Source of the DNA: Galaxea fascicularis
Lineage: Eukaryota > Cnidaria > Anthozoa > Scleractinia > Euphylliidae
Direction of reading: 5' to 3'
Length of the DNA stretch: 64,000 nt
Assembly (NCBI GenBank): GCA_948470475.1
Contig: OX419337.1
Location: 5,545,574 to 5,609,573 of the forward strand
Shown: one piece after another, positions 22,001 to 35,900 of the stretch
How positions within the stretch are numbered: position 1 is the first letter of the stretch
How the letters are laid out: each line of letters starts with the position of its first letter
Notes under the pieces: model-generated
What the model saw: only the letters and a program-made list of their open reading frames with translations
What the model was told of the DNA's origin: nothing
Database searches by the model: none
Translations under genes and position numbers: made by a program

Positions 22001-25000
22001 TTTGTAACCCGGGTTGTAATGAGGTCTGTTGTAACCCGGGTTGTAACGAGGTCTGTTGTAACCCAGGGTGTAATGAGGTCCGTTGTAACCCACGTTGTAA
22101 TGAGGTCCGTTGCAACCCGGGTTGTAATGAGGTCTGTTTTACCGGTAACCCTGGTTGTAATGAGGCCCGTTGTAACCCGGGTTGTAATGAGGTCCATTGT
22201 AATGCTGGTTTGTAATGAGGTCTGTTGTTACCCAGGTTGTAATAAGGTCCGTTGTAACCCGGGTTGTAATGAGGTCTGTTGCAACCTGGGTTGTAATGAG
22301 GTCTGTTGTAACCCAGGTTGTAATGAGGTCCGTTGTAAGCTGGGTTGTAATGAGGTCCGTTGTAATGCTGGTTTGTAATGAGGTCTGTTGTAACCCAGGT
22401 TGTAATAAGGTCTGTTGTAACCTGGGTTGTAATGAGGTCTGTTGTAACCCGGGTTGTAATGAGGTCCGTTTCAAACCAGGTTGTAATGAGGTCCATTGTA
22501 ACCCAGGTTGTAGTGAGGTTCGTTGTAACTCAGGTTGTAATGAGGTCTGTTGTAACCCGGGTTGTAATGAGGTGTGTTGTAACCCAGGTTGTAGTGAGGT
22601 CCGTTGTAACCCAGGTTGTAATAAGGTCTGTTGTAACCCAGGTTTTAATGAGGTCTGTTGTAACCTGGTTTGTAATGAGGTCTGTTGTAACCTGGGTTGT
22701 AATGAGGTCTGTTGGAATGCTTGTTTGTAATAAGGTCTGTTGGAATGCTGGTTTTTAAGGTCATGTACTTTGTAACCCAGTCTATAATGAGTTTCATTGT
22801 AATAGTGGTTTGTAATATCAGGTACTTTGTAACCCTGGTTGTAATGAGGTTCATTGTAACGCTGGTTTGTGTTGTCAGGTACTTTGTAACCTCAGTTTGT
22901 TATGAGGACGGTGTTGATGCTGGTTTGTAATATCAAGTACTTTGTAACCCTGGTTTGTAATGATGTTTGTTGTAACGCTGGTTTGTAATGTCAGGTAGTT
23001 TGTAACCCTAATTTGTATAGTCAGATACTTTGTAATGCTGCTTTGTAATGTCGAGGTTCTTTGTAATGCTGGTTTGTAATGCGAGGTACTTTCTAACCCT
23101 GTTTTGTAATGAGGCCCTGCTGATTTGTAATGTCAGCCTTGGGTGGTAATGCAGTCCTTTGTAAGACTGGTTTGTAATGTCAGGTCCTTTGTAACACTGG
23201 TTTGTAATGTTAGGTACTTTGTAACAGTGGTTTGTAATGTCAGGTACAGTACATTGCAATTATTGTAACCCTGGTTTGTAATGAGGTCCTTTCTAACACT
23301 GGTTTGTAATGTGAGGTACTTTGTAACACTGGTTTACAAGCGTCATTATTGGTACATGACTGAGTGAGAAGGGGCGTTGGTCTATTCTTGATTTGATGTC
23401 ACAAACTGATTTGCATTGCATTAAGTCTTTGTAAGCATGCATACAAATCAGTTTTTGACATCAATTCAAGAATAGACTCACGCCCCTTCTCACTCGGTCA
23501 TGAAACAAATGATGCTTACTTTTTCATAAGTTTGGAAGTCTATAAAAAGCCAACAAGTATGGTTAGGGATAGTTCAGGGTCAAGGTAACCTTTGGGTATT
23601 GACACTAGGTTTGGGATTGCCCTCAGATAAATATTATTGATTTGTAATCAGTGAAAAATCGGGGTAATGTGAAGGAATTTTTTCCATCCCAATGAGTGGA
23701 AACCCTGATGACTCATTATTGGGGTCTCAAAAGTGCTGCTTGTGAATGACAAAGTTTCTCATGGGAGGTTTCACTATTGTCTTTTTACCCGCATCTTCAG
23801 ATCCTACGCATGAAAGAGCGCAGGGGAATGTAGCATACTTTGGCGAGGAAGTGAAGATGTATAAAAAGACTGGCCGCAGGGGCGATACTGGAATTATCAC
23901 AGACACAAAAGTAAAGCCAAGGAGGGAAAGAGACAACTGGCACCAAACATCATCCTTCCAGAATTATGAAAGACTCTGTAGAGGGGAGGTTAGAAATTTG
24001 GTGAGTGAGGTATTTACAGTGTAACTGAAAAAATAAAGAATGTGAGAATTAGAACAATGTACATGTATGTGACCAAGTTTTATGTGTGTTTGAGATCCTT
24101 AACCAGTTTTTTTTTTTAACCAACAGTGCTCAATGGTATTGAGCAGGCAACAAAGCAATAGTTTTAATGATTTGGCGCATAGCATGTAAATTTTGGTACA
24201 TTACTAGTATTTTGTGTATTGTCCTCCTCTAAACAACAAATGAATGTGAAGTGACCAGCTTCAAGGTTTTGGGGAGGATGTTACTTGTAGCACTTGAAAT
24301 TGAATTTTCATTCCCTCTTGTAATGTTTAAAGTGATTAAACAATGGTCCCTGGATAGTTCACTTGCACAGTACAAGTTTAACGAGCTAATGACAATCGCA
24401 AAGCAGTTACAATGGTGATCTTTGACTCTCTGTTACCATTATTGTAGTTGTTGCTTAAACTTCTCTTGACCCTTCAAGCTCCGGTAGTATTTAGCATCAA
24501 ATTTCTCATTGTACAAAGACATCTAACTTGGTTTATAGAGAACGGTGAAGATTAGTCTGAAAAATTGCTCACTAGAGACAGGTCTGTGCTCTAGCAGCGC
24601 CTGGGGTCCCTGGCAACTTACTTTTACCTTTTGGCGACCAGGAAATATTGGTTTTTGCACCAAACTTACTGATGTTTATGCTGGGTGCCCTGGATCTCAA
24701 GGGTTTGGAGGCAAGGTTTGAGCCAGAAGGGCATCCAGGTGTCCTGTGGACGGCTACTATAAGAATAAGTTTAAGGAAAATTCATTTTATCTCAGACTCT
24801 TATACTATTGTTGGAAAACATGCTGTCTGGCTAAAAGTGGTGGAACAGAGTATTAACTCTGAAGTGTAAATTAAAGTGCTAATAGAAACCCATGAAAAAC
24901 CCACTGGGCGTTAGCCCTAGTAAAGGGTATCAGGGAACCACACGAGGCAAAGAAAAAATTCTTATGACCTCGGTGGGAATCAAACCCACGACCTCCGGAT

Positions 25001-28000
25001 TAGATCTACCGTTGCTCTGCCGACTAAGCTACGAGATCAACATATACAGCCTGTATGTCTGGCTAAAAGCCTGTCTGGAGGTTATGGGCTCCCAACTACT
25101 TTTTTTAGAGCACAGCCTTGAGAGAACAATCTTTAAATGCCAGTAGGTACAATGGTACTGATTTTATTTTGATTGCTGAAAATTTTCTAGACTAAATGGG
25201 AGCAGAGTAAGATGACATGCTGGTACTACAACGATGCTCCTAGACTTAAGATCAAGCCTGCCAAGGTTGAAAGAGTCTTTGTTAAACCAGAGATCATTAT
25301 TTTTCGGGGCATTTTAGCTGAGTCAGAGATGAACACAATCAAGGAGCTGGCATCTCCAAGGGTAATGTACAGTGACACTTTTTTGTTTTCTTTTCCTGTA
25401 ATTAACTTGCTGTGGTACACGTTCTGTGCAGTAGAGTTTGTAAAGCGACAGCTCCGGCTCCGCTTAATGTCCCAGAATTTTGCTAGCTTTCTCCATACAG
25501 CGGTAACTATGCAGTCTACTTTTTGTGGAGGAAAGGGCTGGTCCTTTCATTAGGAATTCGCTTCTTCTGGCCACCACTTCCTGAGACGTACTCACAAGAG
25601 CAAAATAGGTTGGTGCGAGCGTTTATTCGAAACCTGGGGTGGATTGAAAACGATGCTTTGGTACAATTTTTGGTATGCTCAGTTGAGTTGATAAGATTAA
25701 CTGGCCACTGTTAAAAGATAATTTTACCGGATTATGCTATTTTGAGCGTCAAATACTGTAAGTTACTATGAAGAAGGGCTCACGCTCGAAGCGTCAACAT
25801 TGAACCTTTTTACGGCAACAGTGTCATCTTGTCAACTCGGATAGTGATACTGAAGATTCCTACTCGCTCGCTCACCCACGCGGCCCAGTTTCAAAAGAAA
25901 CTAATTAATCCCGTCAACGTTTTGAAGCCAAGTGCCTGATTATGCGCAGAGAGATTGTTGTCTCCTTAGAATTACTGATTGTTCAATTCATTGTTACACC
26001 TGCGAAGTTCCGGTAACAATTTCGTGTTCAAGTGCGATAAAGACTAAAATTTTTCAGCCTTTTAAAGTATTAAAACTTAACTTTGCAGTGAGAAAAAATG
26101 CTGTGGCCAGGGTTCGAACCAACAACAAGGAAAAATTCAATTCCATATTCCTTGATCCATAGCTGTAATCCCTATCCAAATTCAAGCTTTACTGGGTTCT
26201 ACTCATACTCAAATAACCAGAATACTTGCTCTTGAACACGGAATTATTACTGAAGTCCCATTGTCCAAAAAGCAAGGGTTTGTTCTGGTATAGACCAGAA
26301 ATAAGTTTCTCACATCGGGTGACAATTGAACCAAAAGCTTCCGTCTATATTTTGGACGCAACATGCACTAGTATCTGGTTACTACGCCTGCATGCCACAG
26401 TTAACTCGTCCACTCGAAAAAGTTAGGGTTTAAGGCACCGTTAAGTGGCAGTTACTGACTGCCGTGATGTGGTCGTTATGAGATGTCTTTGGTCTTTCAT
26501 CGGACTGTTCACACTGTTCAAATTAGAGCAATAAGGAAAAGAAAGAGTGAAAGATAACTGAGGCAGATGAAGCTTCGTGCATTTACAGAGAATCCGTGTG
26601 CAGTAGCCAAAGTAGCCTCCGCTTTGGACAGTTTGAGCCAAAGCAAAATTAGTCGCCATTCTAACACCAGGTCGTTGTCTCTTCCTCTTCCTTTTTTCTG
26701 TAGATTTATATTAATCTCTTCGGTAACTTGATTTTTAACATAGCGTATAAGTAGGGAGACAACCGATTAAGACTTGGACTGCATAGTAGCTATGGAAACT
26801 CTCCCTTAAAGTGAAACGACAGAGCATAAACTTTGGAAATGGCTGAAAAAACTGTTGATCACGTGGAAATTTTTAGCGTTCGTGATTGCCTGAAATGCGA
26901 TCCGTAATCTGCTTATTGATTGAGCAGACATTCCCTTGTCACTGATATTCATCTTGGTTCACAGCGAACCACAAAAATACCTCGGCCACTGTTTTGATGT
27001 AAGATTACATACAGAAACAAATGGTTGGTTGGTAACACCATTGTTGGCCTTGTCTCAATCAGCTTCGCCGAGCCACAGTTAGGAGTCCAGTTACGGGTTT
27101 GCTTGAACACGCTAAGTATAGAGTCAGCAAAAGGTACAATATTCATGTAGTAGAGTGGTTTTCAGTCCGCTGTCGACAGATAATGCGTTTACGTAAGTCT
27201 TGCTCACTAATCTCTGATTGGTCAGCATAACTCGCGCCACTTTTTCAACCAATAGGAAGCCAAATCCGGACTTGTTCGCACAAATGTTCCCGTGCATGGT
27301 GCTGTTAAGGCCGGCTTACCTAATCATCGTGAAGTTTATGACAGACAATTGATTACCACTCTATTGCAATTCAATTCGATTGCATTCTAATCTCCATTCT
27401 GAGTGCTTTTCTGCTTTAAAACTAAGCCTCGCCTTGTTTTTGAAGGTGCAGAACGCACTCTTTGCATGCCCGTACCTCATATATTACAATACATTAGTGA
27501 TTACGCTGATCCTTGAATTTGCCCCTGGAATTGAAAATTCAAAACTGCAGAACTGTCATTTTATTGTCAAGCAAGTGGTTAACGATCTTAAATGTAAACA
27601 ATTCACTATACGTCCAGTTCTCTGCTCCCTTTTCCACAAACAGCGGGTAATCTTTAAAACGCCTGCTACTGATTGAGCCAACAGTTTTGATTTTTTTCAA
27701 TGAAATTTTGTCCCTGTACGTTCTTTACATTCTATATGCGTCTCAGCATCAATTTATATATAACGAAACAGTCGACGTCGTGCATTCTTTATCGTTTCGA
27801 AGAAACAATTTCTTACTAATCACGTGACCACATGAAAAAGATAGGTAACGCCACATTCACGATCGGAACTTTTGCAACTCCAAAGTATTCCTTTACTGCT
27901 ATCTGCGCCAATTCACTCCTTTTTTACAACATCCTGGAGACCGCCCAACTGAATTGATCAATGAAAATTCAAGACTGAACGAATCGACACAGTGTTTTCA

Positions 28001-31000
28001 GCTAGAAAGTGGGACACCACCTTCCGTACTGCTAGCATTCGGATCGGTTTATTGAACACGAGGCCGTCACATAATTGTCAAAAAGATGTCCAAAATGAGT
28101 GGCAGTAAACTCTGTCAGAATGTGTCGGGACGCACCAGGTAACAAATACATAGAGGGATTCGTAACGGATTTCGTAATTTGATCTGATCATGTTACAGGC
28201 AGCAGGGTGTTCATGGTTTTTCCCTGTTATTTAGAGCGGTTTTCAATTACGTGTCAAAAGTAATTCGCGTTTTCTTTGGTTTTGCTTTTCTTCGCTCTGT
28301 GATTGGTTGACAAAATTAAACTTGCGCCACTTTGTCAGCCAATGAGAAGCAAAACCAAAACCAATCGTGAGCTGCGCGTGCGCATTTTCCCGCGCTTGGC
28401 GCCGGTTGCATGTAATTACTTCAAATTCTGATTGGTTCACTGAGCTGTCTTCGTCTGTTGTGATTGGTCAGAGTAATCGCTTTGGTTTTGGTTTTACGAT
28501 ACTCGATTGAAAACCATTCTACACGATACAGAATGTATGATATCGATACCGTCCACTGTTATCGTAAACTTAGTCAAGTTCCGACTGTGCAGCAGGTACG
28601 TGTTTAACATTATACCCCCTCTGTATGTTTTGTCAAAATTTATAGTTTGCACGCACTACAGTGACAAACGAGGATGGAACTTTAGAGACAAGTGACGATA
28701 GAGTTAGTAAAAGGTTTGTGGCCATACCGTCAACGTTACAAAACTTAACGCCTTGTTAAATTGCTTTCCCTATATTAGACCAGAGTTGAAGATTTTCCGT
28801 TTTAAATAATCCGTAAACCGAAGTCGGAATTGGCCACCAAAATACATCAAGAAGTGATGTTCTGAGGAGAGTTTAACTGGCCTTCCTAACAAAACCATGA
28901 TGTCAAAAGTCTAATTTCCACATTTCTTTACTTTGTGGCGTTGGAGAGAAATGAATTAGGATTTTGAATTTGAATCGTTTGTAAAAGATTGCAAGATCTT
29001 ATGCACTGGTTGAGAATTTTTTCAAATCGAGCAGTCCCAGAATGAATTTGTCGCTTACGAGACATTCTAAATACAAGTTTTACTTACGCAAAGGTTCAAG
29101 GTTAGAGTTTACATTGCTGAGGGAGATAGTTGGTCAAGAGTCACGGTGTATCACCAGAGCACTCGTTTTGAGAGGTTTTGCTTAACCGTACATTTTTTTT
29201 CCAAACGGAGTCAAGATAGCTGCTTTGAGGGCTATTAAATACATTACTGTACTTAGAACTCTTATATAAACTCAGTCCCTTTTGACGAGACCGCTCGTCA
29301 AGCGTAAGACGGGTTCTTACCGCTCCATTGTAAATGACGGATTGCTTCTTACCGTTACGAGCATTTCGTCTGAGTGACAGTTAACCCTTGTTATTATTCA
29401 GTCACTGTGATAATGTTCAACTATGGTCGTGTTGCACCCGATGTCCGTCGTACATACTCGACAGATATCCTGCGATAACTTGCACTTTGTTATCAGTGTT
29501 TTGAATAATTAAACAATTATCCTTCTCAGTCTTGCGCAATACATGTATCTCCTGATGTTAGCCCACTCGGCCTACGGCGAATCATTAGGCGATTTCGCAG
29601 GTTAACTGTAAACGGCCTACAATTGCGCTGCCAAGCGAGTTATCTGGTCTTAATAATCAATCAAACATTTTCGCGTCCCGATGGTTGGTCAAAAGGCATC
29701 TCCTTGCGCAGTTTACCCGAATATTCCCAGATAAAAACTGGGACATTACAAGTTTTATATTTGTCAGGAATACCTGCATGCACGGATAGTTCTTCTTGAA
29801 TATTATCTGTTCCTTTAAACGAATGTTTTAGGAGTTTTGAGATGAGTCAAGCGATTGGCCAAAGACCTCTTCCAGTTTTGTGCTATAGTTCCTTGTTTGC
29901 GATAGCAAAGGGGGGTGGGGGGTGGGGAGGTTACTCAGGTAGTCTCTACTATTGAGGGGAGGGTTGGCTTGTGAGGTTTGTTTTGTAATCAAACGTCGCG
30001 AAAAAGCCATGCATAGCTATATCACGAACGTTTTTCTTTTCCCTTATTCCAGCAAGTCCGCTTACCTTAACAAAGATAGCGTGTTTGTTTACAACAAAGT
30101 CGATTCTCACAGATCCGAATGAAAGATTATTTCTCCGTCATATTGGTTAGGGTTCGGGTAAAAATATATTGAAGACGTCTCTTTTGAATTAGGTCAACAA
30201 ACTCGCCCTTATAATTTGTCTACAGTCCCTTCAGGAGAACGGGAACGTTGTCGTGAGTCATACATGTCACCTCTCGTTGTGAACTAGATGCTGTTAAAGG
30301 GCTACAGTGTATGTCATGCTGACTTTACATTGTGGGGCTAAATTAAAACTAAGCACTCTCAATACCAAAATACTTCTAGAGGAAACCGAAAGAAAGAAGT
30401 GGAGCTATTTTCTTAAAAGAGTCTCAAACCATAATTCAATTTGGCTTTTTCTTACAACACACTTGAGAAAGGCTTGAAAATGTCGATGCAGTTTTTTAGC
30501 CAGCGAGGCCTTGAATCAATTGAATTATTAATTTGAGAGTCTTTGCTTTTGATATGGTTGTAAGCTTAAAAAAAAGCAAACAAACAAGTGACTTAGCTCC
30601 TTTAATGTGGACGAGTTTGCATGATGGCCAAGTAACCAGTTACGTAAGCTCGATTAGAATTTCGCTTTAGATACAGTATTAAGTGTAACCCTGCTTGCTG
30701 GCCTGATGTGTCCTTGTGTTACTTAAAGTGCTCATCCATATTGTTCACAAACATTCCAAACAGTTACGCCGTGCAACCATTCAACATCCAGTGACCGGAA
30801 ACCTTGAATATGCTGCCTACCGCATTAGCAAAAGGTTTGTTGGTGACTGAGGGTGAAAGGGGGCTGAACATCTTACGAATGTAGGAAGAAGTGAATGAGT
30901 AAGAAATGAAGTTGTTGAATGGAAGATGAATGGGAGATGTCGTGTGAACGAAGAGCTGGGAAGTACCCAACGAACGCACAAAATGAATAGAATGAGGGAG

Positions 31001-32875
31001 TGAGCGTGTGGACAAACTGAAAAATTACCACAAAACGAGGGAAGTAAAGGTCAACGAAAGAAAGACATGCATAAATTGGTTGGTTGACTGACTGACTGAC
31101 TGACGGACGGACGGACTGATTGATTGATTGATTGATTGGCTGGTTGAATGAATGAATTGAAATGAATGAACAATCGAACGTTCTGTTTGTTTGGCTTCTT
31201 ACATTAAGACCTATTTTAAAAGAACACATCCTTTTGTGTTTGCGACTTTAAATGATCACTTGAAGGTTATTTAAAGACTGTTTTGATGCATTTGTAACTT
31301 GGAACTAACTTAAACAGAAAATGACAGTGAACTGAATATAACAATTAATAGCTCTTTGTCGGTAGCAGCATGTAACATTTTAATGATAACATTTTACTTC
31401 ACACTCTAACTTGTTTAATATGCCAAGCGCCCACAGTAGTCAGGGCTGTGCTCAAGTGGTGCCCGGTCGCCCCTGGTGACGAGGACTGGGCGCCCAGGAT
31501 TTCAAGGGCTTAGGGATTTTGGCCCCCCTTTGTTTTTTTCTTAGAGCACAGCATGGTAGTTTATAACGAACTCCAGTCGGTTTGAATATAACGAGATGAT
31601 CGGAAACCCAAACTTATTAACTGTAATAACTAATATTTGAAGAAGTGAATTTAGATCCTGAACTCATGGGACTTTAAGGTTAACTGCACCTAAATTTCGA
31701 GCGCTAATATCGCGGTAAATAATCTAATAATATAAAGAAGCAAAATTGCTGTATTTTTCTAAGTAAAGACACCAAACGGTACCGGTAACTTTCAAGAAAA
31801 TTCGAAAAACATCGAAAGGATTTCTTTACTTAGGTCCAGGTACTAAAAGCGCCGCGAGGAATTCCTGTCTTTATAAACCGAAGTAAAATCTTTCTAAATC
31901 TTGACTCGTTTGAACCCAAATGAATCTTACGTTTTGAATTGACACTTAAATGACAGTTTTGTAGTTTTTCTTGGTTATATTAATTTTTCCCAGTTTGGAA
32001 AATATGAATTAAAATCAGCGCCCCTATGCATTTATTATGTTTACCATACGTGTGTTCATTTGTTCATTCAATTCACCTTTTTTCTTGCTTGTATTTTTTT
32101 CTCGTGTAGATTAGTTATTCCTCTGTGAAGACAAGCAAAAACAAAACACTGCGATTATGTTGTTTTATCATTTTGTGATGTCTGCCTGTTAAAATGGGAA
32201 TTCCAAAGTTGGAGATACGATAATCTTGTACAAACATTGTTGAGAAAACAGCCGAAAAAACGGTTGCGACGCATGAGCCTTAACAATGTCACGTGACATA
32301 ACTTACTGTCCTCTTCCTCTTTCACCATTGGATGGTGCAAAACGATTAAAAAGTTGACTTCAGCAATGCTTGACCTTAACTTTTTAACACTGAACTAGTC
32401 CATGGCTTGGGCTAGTGGAGTCTAAAATATATTACCCAAATGGTGTCATTTGGTGGCCGAGCATCGAATCCCTTTCAAGACCACTATTGCGATTACCAAG
32501 CTTGCTTCAGTGGAATATCTCTTCATCAATACTATCTACGCTGTACAAAACCTCTTCCATTACAAGTAGCCCAGTGACCAGTGGTTCTCCAATTTTCCTA
32601 GCCCAAACCAAATTTCTACCAGTCCTGGCGAGTGGAGTATCACTAAGGTGGAGCTCTATTCGGAGGACGGAGTTGCATGGGTTTGTAAATTCCGTTGCTT
32701 ACTCAGTTGTATACGCCTGGAAACACTTCGAAGTGCAGTTTTCTCAACATCTTTGTCCAAGATTGCAGCTCAGTAGAGCCTGATTTGGCTGTGATTGTTA
32801 TAAGTATCACAAATTTTGGACGGTCCGGAACAGTCTTTGTTTTTGCTCAAGCTATTGGGATTTGCGTTCTATTGG

Positions 32876-32910
<35 letters not shown>

Positions 32911-35900
32911 CTTATCTGTTTACGACTTTTTGTATGCGAAGTGGTGTTGAGTTGTTTACTTAACGTCATTTTGTTTGTCTGAATTGCCATTTTATTTTTT
33001 ATTTTTGTGTACTCACTGTGGCTGTTTATTTATTTATTTATTTATTTTTACTCTCTGCAAGTGGTTGGTTAAAGGATGAGGATCATGAGGTCATCAGGCG
33101 AGTGAGTCTGCGGATTGAAGACGTGACGGGGCTTACGATGGACACTGCTGAAGAACTTCAGGTGTGAATTAATAAACTGGACAAGAAAAGGCGAAAGTGA
33201 TGTTTAAGTCCAAAAATTGAGTCGAATTCGTTTGAACTTGGCAGTAGAGTTGCACTTCTCGAGAACGACTAACTTGGCATACAGATTCCTTATAACTTGT
33301 GTCCCTTGTAATCTACATTCGGCGACCAAATCAAACGAAAGGACTGTGAATGATTTCTTTTGAGAGTAAATTTACAAAACTTTCATATGCTATATAACTG
33401 CGAGACATTATGACCATAAAACGTTGTTAGCAGTATTGTAGGCATTCGCTTACAGAAACTCTGCTTTGTAATCTACGACGTTCAACCAATCAGTTTACGC
33501 GCCTCGAAAGGGGTAGTTTCTGCAGAAGCACTGCTTTAGGTGACAATATCCAGAAATATTTATCATTTGGTATATTTTTTTAATCAGCTTTAGGTTCCAA
33601 TTGTGACGCGCTCCCAGTTTCTCCTTACGATATCAAAGCTTGAAAAAACGTGGAGGTCATGAAATTATCACGAAAGACAGCGTCTTCATGTGAAAAACAA
33701 ATTCTTCTTATTAGTCCATGATACTGAGGAGAATATATTTGTCAGTATTGGGGCTGTGCGAGAGAAGATGTGAACAGTTGACCTTGGGTTGGTGCTTCAC
33801 ATAGGGATAACCTCACTGCACCTTTCCCCCTTGGACAGAATTCCAAGAAAATTAGTATGAGTTAAGATCAGACATGGTTTGATGCTACTCTGGTTTGAAA
33901 ATTGATGAATGTAACTTAAAAAGTTACAATTCACGGCCCTGATCAGTTACCCCTATGGCATGGTCATCATATGTTGGTAATATCGTTCGTTTGACTTTTG
34001 ATAGATTGTGAACTACGGAATAGCCGGGCACTATGAACCGCATTTTGACTTCGCACGGGTAAGAAACGAGATTAGTTTGCAGTAAATCAGGTCATGAGCG
34101 TAGGGGTATTGACAATTGTCAAGAAAACAAATCAGTCCATGATCTTCGGTACCGAGAGGTCGGATCCATCAATAACTGAGGTTCTGAATTGTGGAGTGAT
34201 AAAATTTGGTAAAAAAAAAAAAACATATGAACTTTGTAAACGGATTGCAATGTTTTTTTCCTTATTTATTCATTTTATTTTATTTTAGTTATGTTCTTTT
34301 TTCCTTTTTCGTAATTCTTTCATCATTCTTTTTGTTTTGATGTTTGAATTTATAGGATAACGAAGACAAGTTTTCGTCATTAGGCACTGGGAACAGAATT
34401 GCCACATTCTTGGCTTATGTAAGTCGAGTTCCTATTTCCAGTTTTTCAGTGCTTTATCACAAACGGTGCTTCCGACTGGTGGCAATTATTTGACTCGCAT
34501 ACCACGATAACCCTTCAGTGGGAGCCAAGTTTAATCCTTTGGTTTTTTACGGAATCATTGACCTCCTTAGTGTTTTGCGTGATAGTTTCAAGGTGGAAAA
34601 ACGTTTGATAGCCCGAAACGTATGCTTTCGTTTGGAAGAGGGGAATTACGCGGGGAAGCTGCGTTCACGAGGCGCAAAGCGCCGAGAAGATAATATATGG
34701 GCCCACGAATGCTAAACCTCAGTTCCGTGCTGTGCTGTCGCCAGTGAAACCACGCTTTTCCTGAGCCAATCGGAGTTGTTGTTTCATGTCGGCTGGGAAA
34801 CCACGCTTTTCGTAAGCCAATCACAGTTTTTGTTTCATTTGATGAACCAATCAACGAACTAGGACAAATTCTGTCCCAACTTGATGACATGGAAACTAAT
34901 TTCTCGGCTCCTGCGACCAGAGGACTGTCTGTCGCCTTCTACTTTTGTTTTCAGGGATACTTACTCTTTCAACGGGCCTCTGGAGCCAGGGTACCCGAAA
35001 CACTGAAGTAGGAGAGATTCAAATGTGACCTTGAACTCAACAAGTGACCGGAAAGCCATCGGAGATTTGTTTTTTCTTGTGTTCTTCGTCAAACTGTATT
35101 GAACGTGGGAGTAACAAGAGGGAAATATAAGGCAGTGTTTGATTACAGTATTGTGTGTGTTGTTTGTAGATGAGTGATGTTGAAGCCGGTGGAGGGACTG
35201 TGTTCACACAGGTTGGAACAACACTATTCCCCACCAAGGTGAGAGCTGAGCAAAGCTGCTTTTACGTTTGGCAAATTAAAGGAAAAGGTGGTTAGCTTAT
35301 GTTTAGCTCGACAGGGTGTAGGGTGGTTGTCGATCAAGCCTCGAAAATTACTGTACACCTGGAACCGATTTAACAACGTTAACTTACAGAATTCTCATCA
35401 TTGTCATCGTAGCCGTTATTTTATTGATGTTTTCGCAAAAATCGCCTTCAGGTTTTAATAATAGGCATAACATAGAATTACAATAAACTGCTGGCATTCT
35501 GATTTCAGGATGTCGATGACGTTTTCTCACCTCATTCTTGCCGCGTTGTTGATAGCTCGCCCACTTGAGGATCCAGCCAGAGAATAATGATAGTCTATTA
35601 AAATGGCTACGTTATTTTTTTTTTCTGCCTATTCAGGGAGACGCGGCCTTCTGGTGGAACTTAAAGCGCAGTGGTGATGGTGATGACAGCACGAGACACG
35701 CTGGGTGCCCTGTGCTGGTAGGCAGTAAGTGGGGTGAGTATTTCTCGGGGTGATAATTTGACGGATAGACCGTTAGAAAAGTGATGGGAGGGGTGGGGAG
35801 AAGCCTAAAAGAAAAGAAATGCAGAGGGGTCCACGGCCAGAAAATTCCTGCATAAACAAATGGTTCGTGCAAGCTAAAATACTCCCCCCCCCCCCCCCAT

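Noticed and set aside
20291..22758. Many long open frames on both strands (up to about 197 codons) with nonapeptide repeats
   Set aside because: They follow from a stop-poor 27-bp tandem unit, overlap in several frames and both strands, and lie in an intron of a well-supported gene.
24965..25040. Genuine tRNA gene
   Set aside because: The acceptor and T stems are good, but the anticodon stem fails and a SINE-type tail follows.
32415..32783. 122-codon plus-strand frame within a P4HA intron
   Set aside because: No recognisable domain on either strand; possibly a decayed insertion, but not supportable.
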